Shown here one piece after another: positions 14,763 to 22,420 of a stretch of DNA of 33,299 nt. Origin of the DNA: a virus; IMG/VR virus record IMGVR_UViG_3300013101_000047, positions 1-33,299 of that record; one strand, written 5' to 3'. How positions within the stretch are numbered: position 1 is the first letter of the stretch; each line of letters starts with the position of its first letter. Position numbers and translations under genes: made by a program. The notes under the pieces are model-generated. The model worked only from the letters and a program-made list of their open reading frames with translations, did no database searches and was not told where the DNA came from.

Positions 14763-14834
14763 TAGCGGTGGGAGGACTCGAACCTCCGACCTGTGGATTA
14801 TGAGTCCACCGCGCTGCCTCTGCGCCACACCGCG
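14763..14834 (-). tRNA. tRNA with CAU anticodon (Met or Ile2)
   Basis: A 72-base cloverleaf on the minus strand. The D stem is GCGC/GCGC, the anticodon stem GTGGA/TCCAC with loop CTCATAA (anticodon CAT), and the T stem GGAGG/CCTCC with loop TTCGAGT. The acceptor stem pairs in six of seven positions, with C1 opposite T72. The anticodon stem lacks the three G-C pairs of initiators, so it is elongator Met, or Ile2 if the C is lysidinylated. The CCA end is not fully encoded. It lies between a head gene and a moron operon. Confidence 0.9.
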
Positions 14835-14848
14835 CCGTCGGCTTCACT

Positions 14849-15793
14849 CTAGCGCTTCAAGACGAGGATGCACCTGCACATCGGATGCAGCGGCGGATGG
14901 TCAATCAGCACGTCGCCTTGCGGCCTCGGGCGTAGTTCCTCGCCGGGGAGACCGAGGACCGACGACGTGAACGGCTCGTACAACGTCTCGACGACTTCGC
15001 CGTCCATCGGAGCGCACTGTTCGCACAGCCGGTCGTCGTCCGTCGTCGCCCACACCATCTGCGCCTCGGTGCCGATCCACCCGGCGTGCTGGAGTTGGCG
15101 CCAGTACTCGACCTGCGTCGTATTCGCAGACCACATCATTTCGGTGCGGGCGATCATCTCCGTCCGGTACTTGAGGAGGCGTCCGGCGTAGCGGGCGGCA
15201 GCCTCGTCGGCCTTCACCCGTTTCACACCTGTAGAGAGCAGGTTGCGGTGGAAGGTCGTGACCGCTGTGGCATGCTTGTCGAGCAAGCCGACGAGCGGGC
15301 GGATGCCCTTCGCCGCTACCCGAGGGTTGAGGCCTTCGTCGACGGCCTCCCGGATGACCCGACGGAGCATGGCGCGGGTGTCGAGCTCGATGTTCTGGAC
15401 CAGGCTGTACGTGTGGTTCTCCGCCATCCGGACGATACGGAAGTGCTCGGCTTCGAACGTCATGTCGATCGTGTCGAGCGCTTCAACGACTCGGCCGCCG
15501 GAGCGTATCGACGAGAACATGGCGTCGCCGAGTGTGTTGACCAGTACCTCTCGGGCCTTTGCAACGGACAGCGTCTCCATCGCTCCGTCGACGTCTCCCT
15601 CGGCGAGCCGGGCCAGGAAGCGGGCCGAGGCGATGTCGGTCGATAGGAGAGCGAACGCCTGAAGCAGACCCTTCTTGATGGCCGGTTCGAAGCGGGCGGT
15701 CGCAGCCTCCACAGCCCTCGAGCGGGCTTCGGCATCCTCCCTCTCGGTCTTGCCGATGCGGACGAGGCCTGGGCGCAGCGTGGCGTATGCCAT
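14849..15793 (-). CDS. Head morphogenesis protein, Mu F-like
   Basis: A 314-residue minor head protein. The long helical N-terminal part leads into the Mu F-like C-terminus: RTEMMWSANTTQVEYWRQLQ, WATTDDDRLCEQCAPMDGEV and HPPLHPMCRCILVL, with paired cysteines. Members bind portal or capsid and help early head assembly and DNA ejection. ATG at 15793 overlaps the previous stop (TGATG); the longer in-frame extension lies inside the neighbouring gene and is rejected. Its position between the fiber-like genes and the protease module, distant from portal, is less usual. Confidence 0.85.
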   Translation of the reverse strand: MAYATLRPGLVRIGKTEREDAEARSRAVEAATARFEPAIKKGLLQAFALLSTDIASARFLARLAEGDVDGAMETLSVAKAREVLVNTLGDAMFSSIRSGGRVVEALDTIDMTFEAEHFRIVRMAENHTYSLVQNIELDTRAMLRRVIREAVDEGLNPRVAAKGIRPLVGLLDKHATAVTTFHRNLLSTGVKRVKADEAAARYAGRLLKYRTEMIARTEMMWSANTTQVEYWRQLQHAGWIGTEAQMVWATTDDDRLCEQCAPMDGEVVETLYEPFTSSVLGLPGEELRPRPQGDVLIDHPPLHPMCRCILVLKR

Positions 15794-16095
15794 CAGGGAG
15801 TAGCGACCCTCGACGGCGGCACCACAAAGTAGTTCTCTTTGGCGCCCTGCGGGGACGTCGTTTTCCATCGGTACTGGACGGTCCCTGCCTTGTCAGCGGA
15901 GTAGTCGAAGAAGTAGATCCCGGTCTCCTCTTTCTGGACGTTCCCGGTTCCGCCGTTGTACGTCTCGGTGACTTCGACTTTGTCGGGTTCCTCGATGATG
16001 ATCGTCACTTCGGTCGGGTCGACGAGGACGCCGTCCTGCGCTGCCTGGACCCGGAGTCGGACGAGCGCTCCGAAGGTGAATTCACGGTGTGCCAT
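15793..16095 (-). CDS. Small Ig-like beta-sandwich virion protein
   Basis: A 100-residue protein with alternating strands (LVRLRVQAAQDGVLVDPTEV, TIIIEEPDKVEVTETY, GIYFFDYSADKAGTVQYRW). This is the pattern of an Ig-like or invasin-like beta-sandwich, common as add-on domains on phage surfaces. ATG at 16095 follows AGGAGAACCAG and overlaps its upstream neighbour by 14 bases. It is probably a capsid- or tail-surface accessory protein. The exact partner is unknown. Confidence 0.6.
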   Translation of the reverse strand: MAHREFTFGALVRLRVQAAQDGVLVDPTEVTIIIEEPDKVEVTETYNGGTGNVQKEETGIYFFDYSADKAGTVQYRWKTTSPQGAKENYFVVPPSRVATP

Positions 16096-16552
16096 CTGGT
16101 TCTCCTGATAGTCGAGTGTCGTCGTCGAGGGTAGCGGACGGTTCCTGGCTCCCGGAGAGCGGCGTCTCTTCTGCGGCGTCGGCTTCGAGAGCGACGAGCG
16201 TCGAGTAGCCGTCTGTCAGCGTCGTCGTATCCGTGTCGTCGGTAGCGAGGATGAGTTCCTGCTCGGAGAGCGCCATGCCGAGGACCGCCTCGGCGGTGGT
16301 GTCGAGCGCCATCGTGGCCGACGAGTCGAGGGATAGGACGAGATCGGTTTCGGTGAGGAGCGCTTCGACGACAGGTGCGAGCGCCTCCTCGACCTGTGTG
16401 ATTAGACCTGTCAGCGTGTCCAGGTCGGTGAGCAGAGCGACAGCCTCGGTGAGTACGACACCTCCGGCGGCGGGGATGCGGACGCCGGGCGACGCCAGTC
16501 CTCTCGTTACGAGTGAGCCGGGTTCGCCGAGGCCTCTGGTGAGGAGGCTCAT
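16082..16552 (-). CDS. Uncharacterised structural-module protein
   Basis: A 156-residue acidic protein rich in Leu, Thr and Asp (start MSLLTRGLGEPGSLVTRGLA; middle LTEAVALLTDLDTLTGLITQ). It shows repeated Leu/Thr/Asp patterns but no known domain. ATG at 16552 overlaps the previous stop as ATGA, and its end overlaps the next gene by 14 bases, so it is embedded in the virion operon. Composition suggests an extended or oligomeric virion protein. No function is claimed. Confidence 0.6.
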   Translation of the reverse strand: MSLLTRGLGEPGSLVTRGLASPGVRIPAAGGVVLTEAVALLTDLDTLTGLITQVEEALAPVVEALLTETDLVLSLDSSATMALDTTAEAVLGMALSEQELILATDDTDTTTLTDGYSTLVALEADAAEETPLSGSQEPSATLDDDTRLSGEPDGTP

Positions 16553-17133
16553 TGCTCGACCGACGTTGACCGCTTCGCCGGTGCGCCTTCCGGCAGGATG
16601 ATGGCGTTGCCGTCCTTGTCCGTGACGGCCTGGATCTCGGCGACGGTGACTCCGTCGTCCTCGTAGAGAACGAAGTTATCGACGGCGCCTTCGGCGAGTT
16701 CCTGACGGTTCGTCATCCACTGGCGCAGCCGGAGCAGGTCGTCGATGTTGAGGAGCGCTCCGGCGTTGGCGACGGGGACGGTCCAGTTCACGAACGCCGA
16801 GTCCTCGACCGGGTTGTCGTTGTAGGTGTTGGTGGCGATGAGCGTGCCCTGCGTGATGTTGACCTGCTTCCACGTCGGGCCGGGTTCCGCCAGGTGATAG
16901 ATGCGCCAGCCGTTCACCATGCGGAGAGTGATGGGCGAGAACACTCCGCCGCCGAGGTCGTCCTTGCCGGAGGTGAACACGATGCCGTCCCGGTTCTCCG
17001 GGTCCGTAAGCGGTACTGCGATGACTTCGGGTTGGTCCTCGAAGTCGCGGGCGGCGTCGTTGATCTCCTGGATGGTGGTGTCGCCGTCGGTGATGAGACG
17101 CAGGTTCGGAATGTCGATCGTGAACGTCGCCAC
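16549..17133 (-). CDS. Virion-associated beta protein, unknown
   Basis: A 194-residue protein beginning MATFTIDIPNLRLITDGDTT. Strand-rich segments (DGIVFTSGKDDLGGGVFSPI, LRMVNGWRIYHLAEPG, VNITQGTLIATNTYND) suggest an all-beta fold, and the helical end (DDLLRLRQWMTNRQELAEG) a small oligomerisation part. Similar proteins occur next to large surface proteins in siphophage head modules. It is coupled to the next gene by ATGA. It is most likely a surface or fiber-associated virion protein; no enzymatic motif is visible. Confidence 0.6.
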   Translation of the reverse strand: MATFTIDIPNLRLITDGDTTIQEINDAARDFEDQPEVIAVPLTDPENRDGIVFTSGKDDLGGGVFSPITLRMVNGWRIYHLAEPGPTWKQVNITQGTLIATNTYNDNPVEDSAFVNWTVPVANAGALLNIDDLLRLRQWMTNRQELAEGAVDNFVLYEDDGVTVAEIQAVTDKDGNAIILPEGAPAKRSTSVEQ

Positions 17134-17172
17134 GGCGTTGCCTTCCTATCCGTTCTTGAGGAGGCCGAGGCC

Positions 17173-17364
17173 TCACAGCCCTGCGAGCAGAGCGTTGACC
17201 GTATCACGCAGTTCCGGCAGGTTCAGCGTCGTGTCGTCGATCGGGTCGATGCAGCCGATCAACTGCTGCAGGCAGCAGCCGGAGCAGTCCAGAGCGATAG
17301 CCTGCTCGGGCGTTATCAGTCCCGCTTCGACGAGGTCGTTGATGAGTGCTTTCCTGCTGCCCAT
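17173..17364 (-). CDS. Small head-fiber-like protein A
   Basis: A 63-residue protein, paralogous to the next upstream gene. Both open with M-x-RKA-x-IN-x-L followed by AGL-T-x-x-QA, and both end in VNALLA. This copy has extra cysteines (CSGCCLQQLIGC). The pattern, with a terminal VNALLAxL helix, resembles small head fiber proteins of other phages that trimerise through the C-terminal helix. ATG at 17364 follows a GTAGGAGGC site. The head-fiber call is tentative; the pairing itself is clear. Confidence 0.55.
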   Translation of the reverse strand: MGSRKALINDLVEAGLITPEQAIALDCSGCCLQQLIGCIDPIDDTTLNLPELRDTVNALLAGL

Positions 17365-17374
17365 CCGGTGCCTC

Positions 17375-17599
17375 CTACGTTGCGATGATTCCGAGCGTCC
17401 TCAACTCGGCGAGCAGAGCGTTGACTGCGGCGCGGGCCTCGGCGTCGACGGTCGCGCCTCCGGTAGCGTCCGCAACGGCGGATCCGGTTCCAATCGATGC
17501 CTGCAGCGTTTTCGAAGCGTCGTCTCCGAACTCTGTGGCCTGCGCCTGTGTGAGTAGACCTGCGTCTGCCAGCCCGTTGATCTGTGCTTTCCTGGCCAT
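17375..17599 (-). CDS. Small head-fiber-like protein B
   Basis: A 74-residue protein, start MARKAQINGLADAGLLTQAQ, then an Ala/Thr-rich linker and the helical end VNALLAELRTLGI. It is a tandem paralogue of the downstream gene, about 35-40% identical at the two ends by eye, with no cysteines. The ATG at 17599 overlaps the previous stop (TGATG). Two adjacent diverged copies suggest a duplication that gave a hetero-oligomeric or host-range-variable surface fiber. Confidence 0.55.
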   Translation of the reverse strand: MARKAQINGLADAGLLTQAQATEFGDDASKTLQASIGTGSAVADATGGATVDAEARAAVNALLAELRTLGIIAT

Positions 17600-17802
17600 C
17601 AGCCTGTCTCCTTCACGGTCGCTTCGATGTATCCGTCGCCCTTCGCCGTAGTGATGGAGAGGTCCGCCAGGTCGGCACCAGCCTTCAGGTGTTTCCGCGC
17701 GACGGTGTCGCTGCGGCGTTCCCCGGTGCGGATCCTGGCGGACCCTCGTGCTTGGAGCCGGGCGGCGATAGCAACGTCGACCGGGTCGGTTTCAGTTGGC
17801 AT
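17599..17802 (-). CDS. Small virion-module protein, unknown
   Basis: A 67-residue protein, start MPTETDPVDVAIAARLQARG. It is charged, with a Lys/Arg-rich middle and a short strand-rich end (GDGYIEATVKETG). ATG at 17802 overlaps its upstream gene by 11 bases and its stop overlaps the next start. It is one of a chain of tiny overlapping genes between the 816-residue protein and the fiber-like pair, and is probably part of the same particle substructure. Confidence 0.5.
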   Translation of the reverse strand: MPTETDPVDVAIAARLQARGSARIRTGERRSDTVARKHLKAGADLADLSITTAKGDGYIEATVKETG

Positions 17803-18046
17803 CGTCCCACTCCCTCTTGATAGCGATGAGCGTTCTCAACTCTTCGATCTGCCGCTCGTACATGGCGATGTTCGACCTCGCCTGGATAGCGAGCGTCGGT
17901 TCGGACACGGCGAGCGCCGGTAGCGCTTCCTCGTCCTTCGCCTTTGCCTCGTCCGTTTCCACGAGGTTGGCCTGTAGGCGCTCGAGGTCCAGGTACTGCG
18001 GGTCGTACCGGGCCTCGAGCGTTGAGCGCAACGTGGCGGCCGTCAT
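17792..18046 (-). CDS. Small coiled-coil protein
   Basis: An 84-residue, almost fully helical protein (LEARYDPQYLDLERLQANLV, then IAMYERQIEELRTLIAIKRE) predicted to form a coiled coil. It overlaps the preceding stop as ATGA and the next gene by 11 bases. Position after the 816-residue virion protein suggests an oligomerisation or assembly factor for it. No family is recognised. Confidence 0.55.
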   Translation of the reverse strand: MTAATLRSTLEARYDPQYLDLERLQANLVETDEAKAKDEEALPALAVSEPTLAIQARSNIAMYERQIEELRTLIAIKREWDDAN

Positions 18047-20493
18047 GGCGAAATGGTGTCCGGTGTGCGGATGATGTTCGACGACTGTCCGGTCGACGTG
18101 ATCTTGCCGCCAGCGACGAACGGCCGGATCGGGTCGTCGGCTGGTTGGCCTGGGCCTTGCCGGTCCCGGACGATCGTTTCAATGTCGGCGGATTGGATGA
18201 TCGTCGTGACAACCTGCGTCCCGGCGAGGACCTTGACGTCGAGGAACGGGACGTACACGTCGTCGGCTGCGTCGTAGGTTTGCACGAGCCTGTTGATGTC
18301 GTATGCGTCTGCGTTGTCCCAGTCGTCCTCGGTGCCGCCGGTGAGGCCGACGCCGTCGAGGATCAGGTTCTGGCCGTCCGTGACGGTCTTGACGATGCCC
18401 TGCGACCCGTCGGTTGTGTTGCGGACCATCATGCCCGGAATGACGCCGTCGTTGACGAAGTCCGCCGTCGAGTCGGTGAGCGTGATACCGAGCGGATCTG
18501 GCGTCGTGACGGTCCCGAGCGGGATCGATACGAGCGTGAAGATCAGCCCGGTCCATGACTCGTAGGCGTAGCGGTCCTCGACGTCCGGATCGAACGGGAC
18601 CCGGATCACTCCGGCGGGCGGAGCCTCCTGAGAGATCGCCGCTCCGACTTCGAACGTCTGGTCGCCTGCCACGTTGTTCGTGGCGTGCGATGCGTACTCG
18701 TCCTTCACCAACGACCCGCCGGGGTAGGCGGCGTCGAGGCGACCGATGAATACCCAGTCGTCGACTGCGGTGTCGTTCGCCGAGATGGACACCGTGTTCG
18801 GCGGGTTCTGGACGACGCCGTCGTCGTCGACGAGCGAATAGTCCTGTGCCCTGCCCGACGCGATGTTCAGGAGGACGGGGACCATGCCCGGTGCGCCCTG
18901 CCAGAGCGTGCCAGCCATCGAACCGAGCGGCGCAAACTTGAGCGTAGGAATCGACCGTGTCGATGCGACGGTCGCCGAGCCGGTGGACGTGTCGGTGATG
19001 ACGCCGGTGAAGCCACCGGAGTTGCGGACCGCCCGGAGGATCATGTCGCCGGTCGCTCCGTCGTCGTGCAAGGCGACGATGGTTCCGGTTCCGCCTCCGG
19101 CGGCGGTGACGACGAGGCCTTCGGTGAACGTCCCGGTCTCTGTGTCGTATTCAACCTGGAGCGTTTCGCCTCGGTACGCTTCGCCGTTGATGGCGTCGAT
19201 CTGTGTCGTCGACCCGCGCCTCTGGATGTACTTCGCCCGCTGATAGACACGCTCCCACGATTTCAGGTTCGGATCGACTTCGATCGAGTAGGGGCGTGCC
19301 CCGGCGCCGTTGTTGATATCGATGCCGGATCCGACTTCGCCGTGCGTGAACGTGATGTCCGAGTCGGTGACCGGAGCCAGGTCCGTGACCGTTCCGATCG
19401 TCATCGTCTTGCCCGACGTGACTGCCGTAACGGCGTCCGACGTCGTGAACTGGGTGAGGCCTCGGATGAGGACGTAGTCGAAGTCGCCGGTCGCCCCTGC
19501 CGGGGTTGTGACGTTGACGACGACGGCTGCCACCTCGGTGTCGGAGTTGAGGTCGACGATCTCTCCTGCGAGGAGCGTGTCGCCGGACCCGCCGGTCCAC
19601 GTCGCGTTGTGATGGCCGATGCCGTCGTTGACGAGGTCGGGGTTACCAGTCAGCGGGATCGTGACACGACCACCGTTGCCGAGGTCCGCTTCGAACCAGT
19701 CGCCGAGCGCTGCGCCACGGCGGGCGAAGAACGTCGCGAAGCCGTCGTCGATGAGGACGTCGACTGCCCGGACCATGAGGAGGATGTCGAACTCGCCGTC
19801 GGCGTTGAGGCCGATACCGGCGGGCCAGTTCGTGACCTTCGCTCCGTCCGAGTAGACGTAGGGGCGGGTGCCGGTCTGTACTGACAGCACGTTCACGGAG
19901 TTCGGGTTCGCCCACAGGTATTCGCCGGTGTCGGACGCTGCGGTCTGTGCCCCGACGCCGGACGTACCGGCGGTGACGTCGAACGTCCCGGACGACGAAT
20001 CGAAGTCGTTAGCGGCGGTGTCGTCCGTCGGCCGGATGTACAGGAAGCCGTCGACGATGTCGAAGCCGACGAGCGTGCCCTCATCCGAGTCGACGTTGTG
20101 TGTGATGATCTTCCCGATGTCGGACTCGACCGGATCCGTCGAGTTGTCGTAGGGGACTCGGACGATGCCGTTCTCGACGGTCGACGTGCGTGTCCAGTTC
20201 GACGTTTGGATGGCGCCGCCGGACAGGTACTTGAGGTGGCGCGGGTCGAAGAACCACGGAGAGTCCTCCTGCCCGGACTCGATTCCTCCGACGGTGAACT
20301 CGGTCGGCGTCTGCGCCGAGATGGGAATGTCGTTGTCCATCTGCGCTGGCTGGTCGAACAGGTCCTGCAGGTCGCCCTGCAGCACGTTGACGTCGTCCGT
20401 AACGAGCGGCGTAACGGCGGTGTCCCGGTAGACGCGCTTCAGCGTGTCTGCGTAGTCGACCTTCCAACGGCCCGACGAGATCGATGTACCCAT
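18043..20493 (-). CDS. Large beta-rich head-associated structural protein
   Basis: An 816-residue protein. The N-terminal part (VDYADTLKRVYRDTAVTPLV, NVLQGDLQDLFDQPAQMDND, PISAQTPTEFTVGG) resembles widespread phage head-associated proteins. The central part is rich in Thr, Val, Gly and Asp with beta-repeat character. The last residues (GGKITSTG, then RTPDTISP) share a motif with the next upstream large gene. ATG at 20493 follows GAGGAG. A GGCACR-N24-TACCAT element lies just upstream with a leader of about 30 bases. It sits between portal and Mu F-like genes, so a capsid-surface role is likelier than tail fiber. Confidence 0.65.
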   Translation of the reverse strand: MGTSISSGRWKVDYADTLKRVYRDTAVTPLVTDDVNVLQGDLQDLFDQPAQMDNDIPISAQTPTEFTVGGIESGQEDSPWFFDPRHLKYLSGGAIQTSNWTRTSTVENGIVRVPYDNSTDPVESDIGKIITHNVDSDEGTLVGFDIVDGFLYIRPTDDTAANDFDSSSGTFDVTAGTSGVGAQTAASDTGEYLWANPNSVNVLSVQTGTRPYVYSDGAKVTNWPAGIGLNADGEFDILLMVRAVDVLIDDGFATFFARRGAALGDWFEADLGNGGRVTIPLTGNPDLVNDGIGHHNATWTGGSGDTLLAGEIVDLNSDTEVAAVVVNVTTPAGATGDFDYVLIRGLTQFTTSDAVTAVTSGKTMTIGTVTDLAPVTDSDITFTHGEVGSGIDINNGAGARPYSIEVDPNLKSWERVYQRAKYIQRRGSTTQIDAINGEAYRGETLQVEYDTETGTFTEGLVVTAAGGGTGTIVALHDDGATGDMILRAVRNSGGFTGVITDTSTGSATVASTRSIPTLKFAPLGSMAGTLWQGAPGMVPVLLNIASGRAQDYSLVDDDGVVQNPPNTVSISANDTAVDDWVFIGRLDAAYPGGSLVKDEYASHATNNVAGDQTFEVGAAISQEAPPAGVIRVPFDPDVEDRYAYESWTGLIFTLVSIPLGTVTTPDPLGITLTDSTADFVNDGVIPGMMVRNTTDGSQGIVKTVTDGQNLILDGVGLTGGTEDDWDNADAYDINRLVQTYDAADDVYVPFLDVKVLAGTQVVTTIIQSADIETIVRDRQGPGQPADDPIRPFVAGGKITSTGQSSNIIRTPDTISP

Positions 20494-20529
20494 GACGTTG
20501 CTCCTCTTGATCGGTGCGGTCTGTGCAGA

Positions 20530-20565
20530 ATGGTAACCGGCGGCGCCGGTCTTGTGGCCTGTGCC
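20530..20565 (-). promoter_or_regulatory. Late promoter-like element upstream of 816-residue protein
   Basis: On the minus strand GGCACA overlaps the stop codon of the previous gene. It is followed after exactly 24 bases by TACCATTCTG. Box sequences are identical to the copy upstream of the protease gene. The predicted +1 is at about 20523. Confidence 0.7.
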
Positions 20566-22205
20566 TACGGTGAAATGTTGTCCGGGACCTGAGAGACGAA
20601 TGTGGTGAGACCGTCCGACGTGATCTGGCCGGGCGTGTCGTAGGGCTTATATTTCGGATCGGCGGACGCCTTGCGGACCCGGACGATGACGTCCTGCGCT
20701 GCGGTGAACGCATACGGTTCCGTCACGGTCGCGGCGACGGACGTTTCGTTCATCAGTTCAGTTCCGCCGGGGTCGGTGTGTATCGAGCACTGGGATCCGA
20801 CGACGACGTTCTGCAGCGTCAATGTGACGGTGTTGACGGCGGTGAGCGTCCCGGCGCCTGCGTTCTGGATCGTCGGTGCGCCGGAGGCGTTCGTCCAGTT
20901 CAGGTCGTAGTCGCTGGCTCCCTCGTAGCGGACGTCGTTTGTGTTGCCGGAGAACTCCATGCCGTCGAACGTCATGTTGGCGGTGAGCGTCGGGACCTCG
21001 ACGGCGACGAGGTTGTTGACGAAGAGACAGTTCTTGGCGTCGACCTCGGCCTCGTCCCACAGCAGAGCGCCGGACGTGGAGACGGCGGTGGTGTTCAGGA
21101 ACACTCCTTGTCGGAGGACGGCGTCCTTCGTGTCGACCTGGTCGCAGCCGTCGAACGAACAGCCTCCCAGTTCGAACAGCGTCGTCGGTGCGGCAGTTGT
21201 GGACACTCCGCCTGTGGCTCCGACGATCGACGAGCCGTACCAGCCGACGTTGTGCAGGTCGGCGTCAGAGAGGTCGACGGAGTAGACGACGTTCGGACCG
21301 CCTGCTTCGATCTTCGTTCCGTTCCGACCCGTCATAGCGTCGCCGGTTCCGACCTTCACGCCGAGGTACACGTCCTGGTCGGTGCCGGTCGAGTTGCCCT
21401 CGAACGTCAGAGCGTAGAGGCCGTCTCCCACGAAGCCGTATCCGGCGCTGCCGTCCCGTTGCAGGAACGTCACGGTCTCTCCGGTCGACAGCATGTCGCA
21501 GTGGTTTGTGCTGGCTCCGTCGCCGACGACGAGTTCGCCTGCGACTCCGTATCCGTTCGCTGCGCCTGGGTCCATCCGCTGGCAGATGCCCCATTGGTTC
21601 GCGACCAACTCGTCGGCGTCTGCGATGTCGCCGAAGTCGAACGACGGGTCGGCTGCGCTGGTGTTGTGGACCTGCAGCCCGGTGCCGACTCGGATCGCAT
21701 CGGCATAGCAGTTGGCGGGGACGTTTCGGATGTTGCCACTGTTGGAGAGGTCGTAGTAGATCGTCACGGCGCTGATGTCGGAGGCGTCGGAGAACGTGCC
21801 TGACGACGCATACAACTGCGTCCCGGTGTGGCCGAGGTCGACGACGAAGTTCCGCCAGCCGCCGTCCCACGAATCGGCTCCGGCGAGATGCCATTCCCGG
21901 TAGGCGCCGTTGGCGAGAGTCACTCGGAGAGTCACGCCAGATGCGGTTCCGGTTCCGGTCGTCTGGTCCTCCATCTTCGACGCCACATCTGAGTTCTGCC
22001 ACGAGTACAGGTGGTCGCCAGTCGTCCACGGTTCGTCGGTCGGCAGCGTGTAGACGAGCGAGCGGCGTCCGTTCTTCCCTGCGTACCAGCCGATCGAGTT
22101 GCTGCCCTGAACGAACTTGTCAGGGTCGAGCGAACCGTCCGAGAATCCGGACGTCGATTCGCCGAGTGTGATGTCGGCGAGCAGCGGAGTAACGACGAGG
22201 CTCAT
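20565..22205 (-). CDS. Large beta-helix-like virion surface protein
   Basis: A 546-residue protein. The N-terminal half reads as a jelly-roll/concanavalin-type domain (YREWHLAGADSWDGGWRNFV, DISAVTIYYDLSNSG). The middle has short repeating strands with Asn/Gly turns (CSFDGCDQVDTKDAVLRQGV, DAKNCLFVNNLVAVEV) typical of right-handed parallel beta-helices of spikes and capsid appendages. The C-terminus (TPGQITSDG, then VPDNISP) shares a motif with the 816-residue protein. It may bind glycans or decorate the capsid; no catalytic pair is evident. The start overlaps the preceding stop as ATGA. Confidence 0.65.
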   Translation of the reverse strand: MSLVVTPLLADITLGESTSGFSDGSLDPDKFVQGSNSIGWYAGKNGRRSLVYTLPTDEPWTTGDHLYSWQNSDVASKMEDQTTGTGTASGVTLRVTLANGAYREWHLAGADSWDGGWRNFVVDLGHTGTQLYASSGTFSDASDISAVTIYYDLSNSGNIRNVPANCYADAIRVGTGLQVHNTSAADPSFDFGDIADADELVANQWGICQRMDPGAANGYGVAGELVVGDGASTNHCDMLSTGETVTFLQRDGSAGYGFVGDGLYALTFEGNSTGTDQDVYLGVKVGTGDAMTGRNGTKIEAGGPNVVYSVDLSDADLHNVGWYGSSIVGATGGVSTTAAPTTLFELGGCSFDGCDQVDTKDAVLRQGVFLNTTAVSTSGALLWDEAEVDAKNCLFVNNLVAVEVPTLTANMTFDGMEFSGNTNDVRYEGASDYDLNWTNASGAPTIQNAGAGTLTAVNTVTLTLQNVVVGSQCSIHTDPGGTELMNETSVAATVTEPYAFTAAQDVIVRVRKASADPKYKPYDTPGQITSDGLTTFVSQVPDNISP

Positions 22206-22411
22206 ACCGGCTCGATCTCGACGATCGCTACTTCACCGTCCGGGCCGTCCAACACGATCTGCAGGTACCGGATGTCGTATCCGTCGTCCTCGAAGTCGTC
22301 TGCGATGGTGCCGTTCTGGTTGATGGCCTCCGCTCGAGCGTCGGTCTCCGACATCGGTTCGGAGAACGTCCACGTCTTGCCATCGAATGTGTTGACCCGG
22401 TATTCAGCCAC
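22202..22411 (-). CDS. Small protein between portal and surface proteins
   Basis: A 69-residue acidic protein (start MAEYRVNTFDGKTWTFSEPM; end GPDGEVAIVEIEPV). It starts at GTG 22411, preceded by AGGAGG that overlaps the portal stop region, so it is coupled to portal translation. The sequence suggests a small alpha/beta fold. Tiny genes here often encode portal- or capsid-accessory proteins; no specific role is claimed. Confidence 0.6.
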   Translation of the reverse strand: MAEYRVNTFDGKTWTFSEPMSETDARAEAINQNGTIADDFEDDGYDIRYLQIVLDGPDGEVAIVEIEPV

Positions 22412-22420
22412 GGCAGCCTC

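Noticed and set aside
14849-15868. Extended 339-codon form of the Mu F-like gene
   Set aside because: The first 25 codons lie inside the upstream gene; the TGATG overlap at 15793 is the better start.
18685-19884. A 399-codon plus-strand frame opposite the 816-residue virion protein
   Set aside because: Composition is Arg/Val/Asp-rich and it starts and ends inside a well-supported gene with late promoter.
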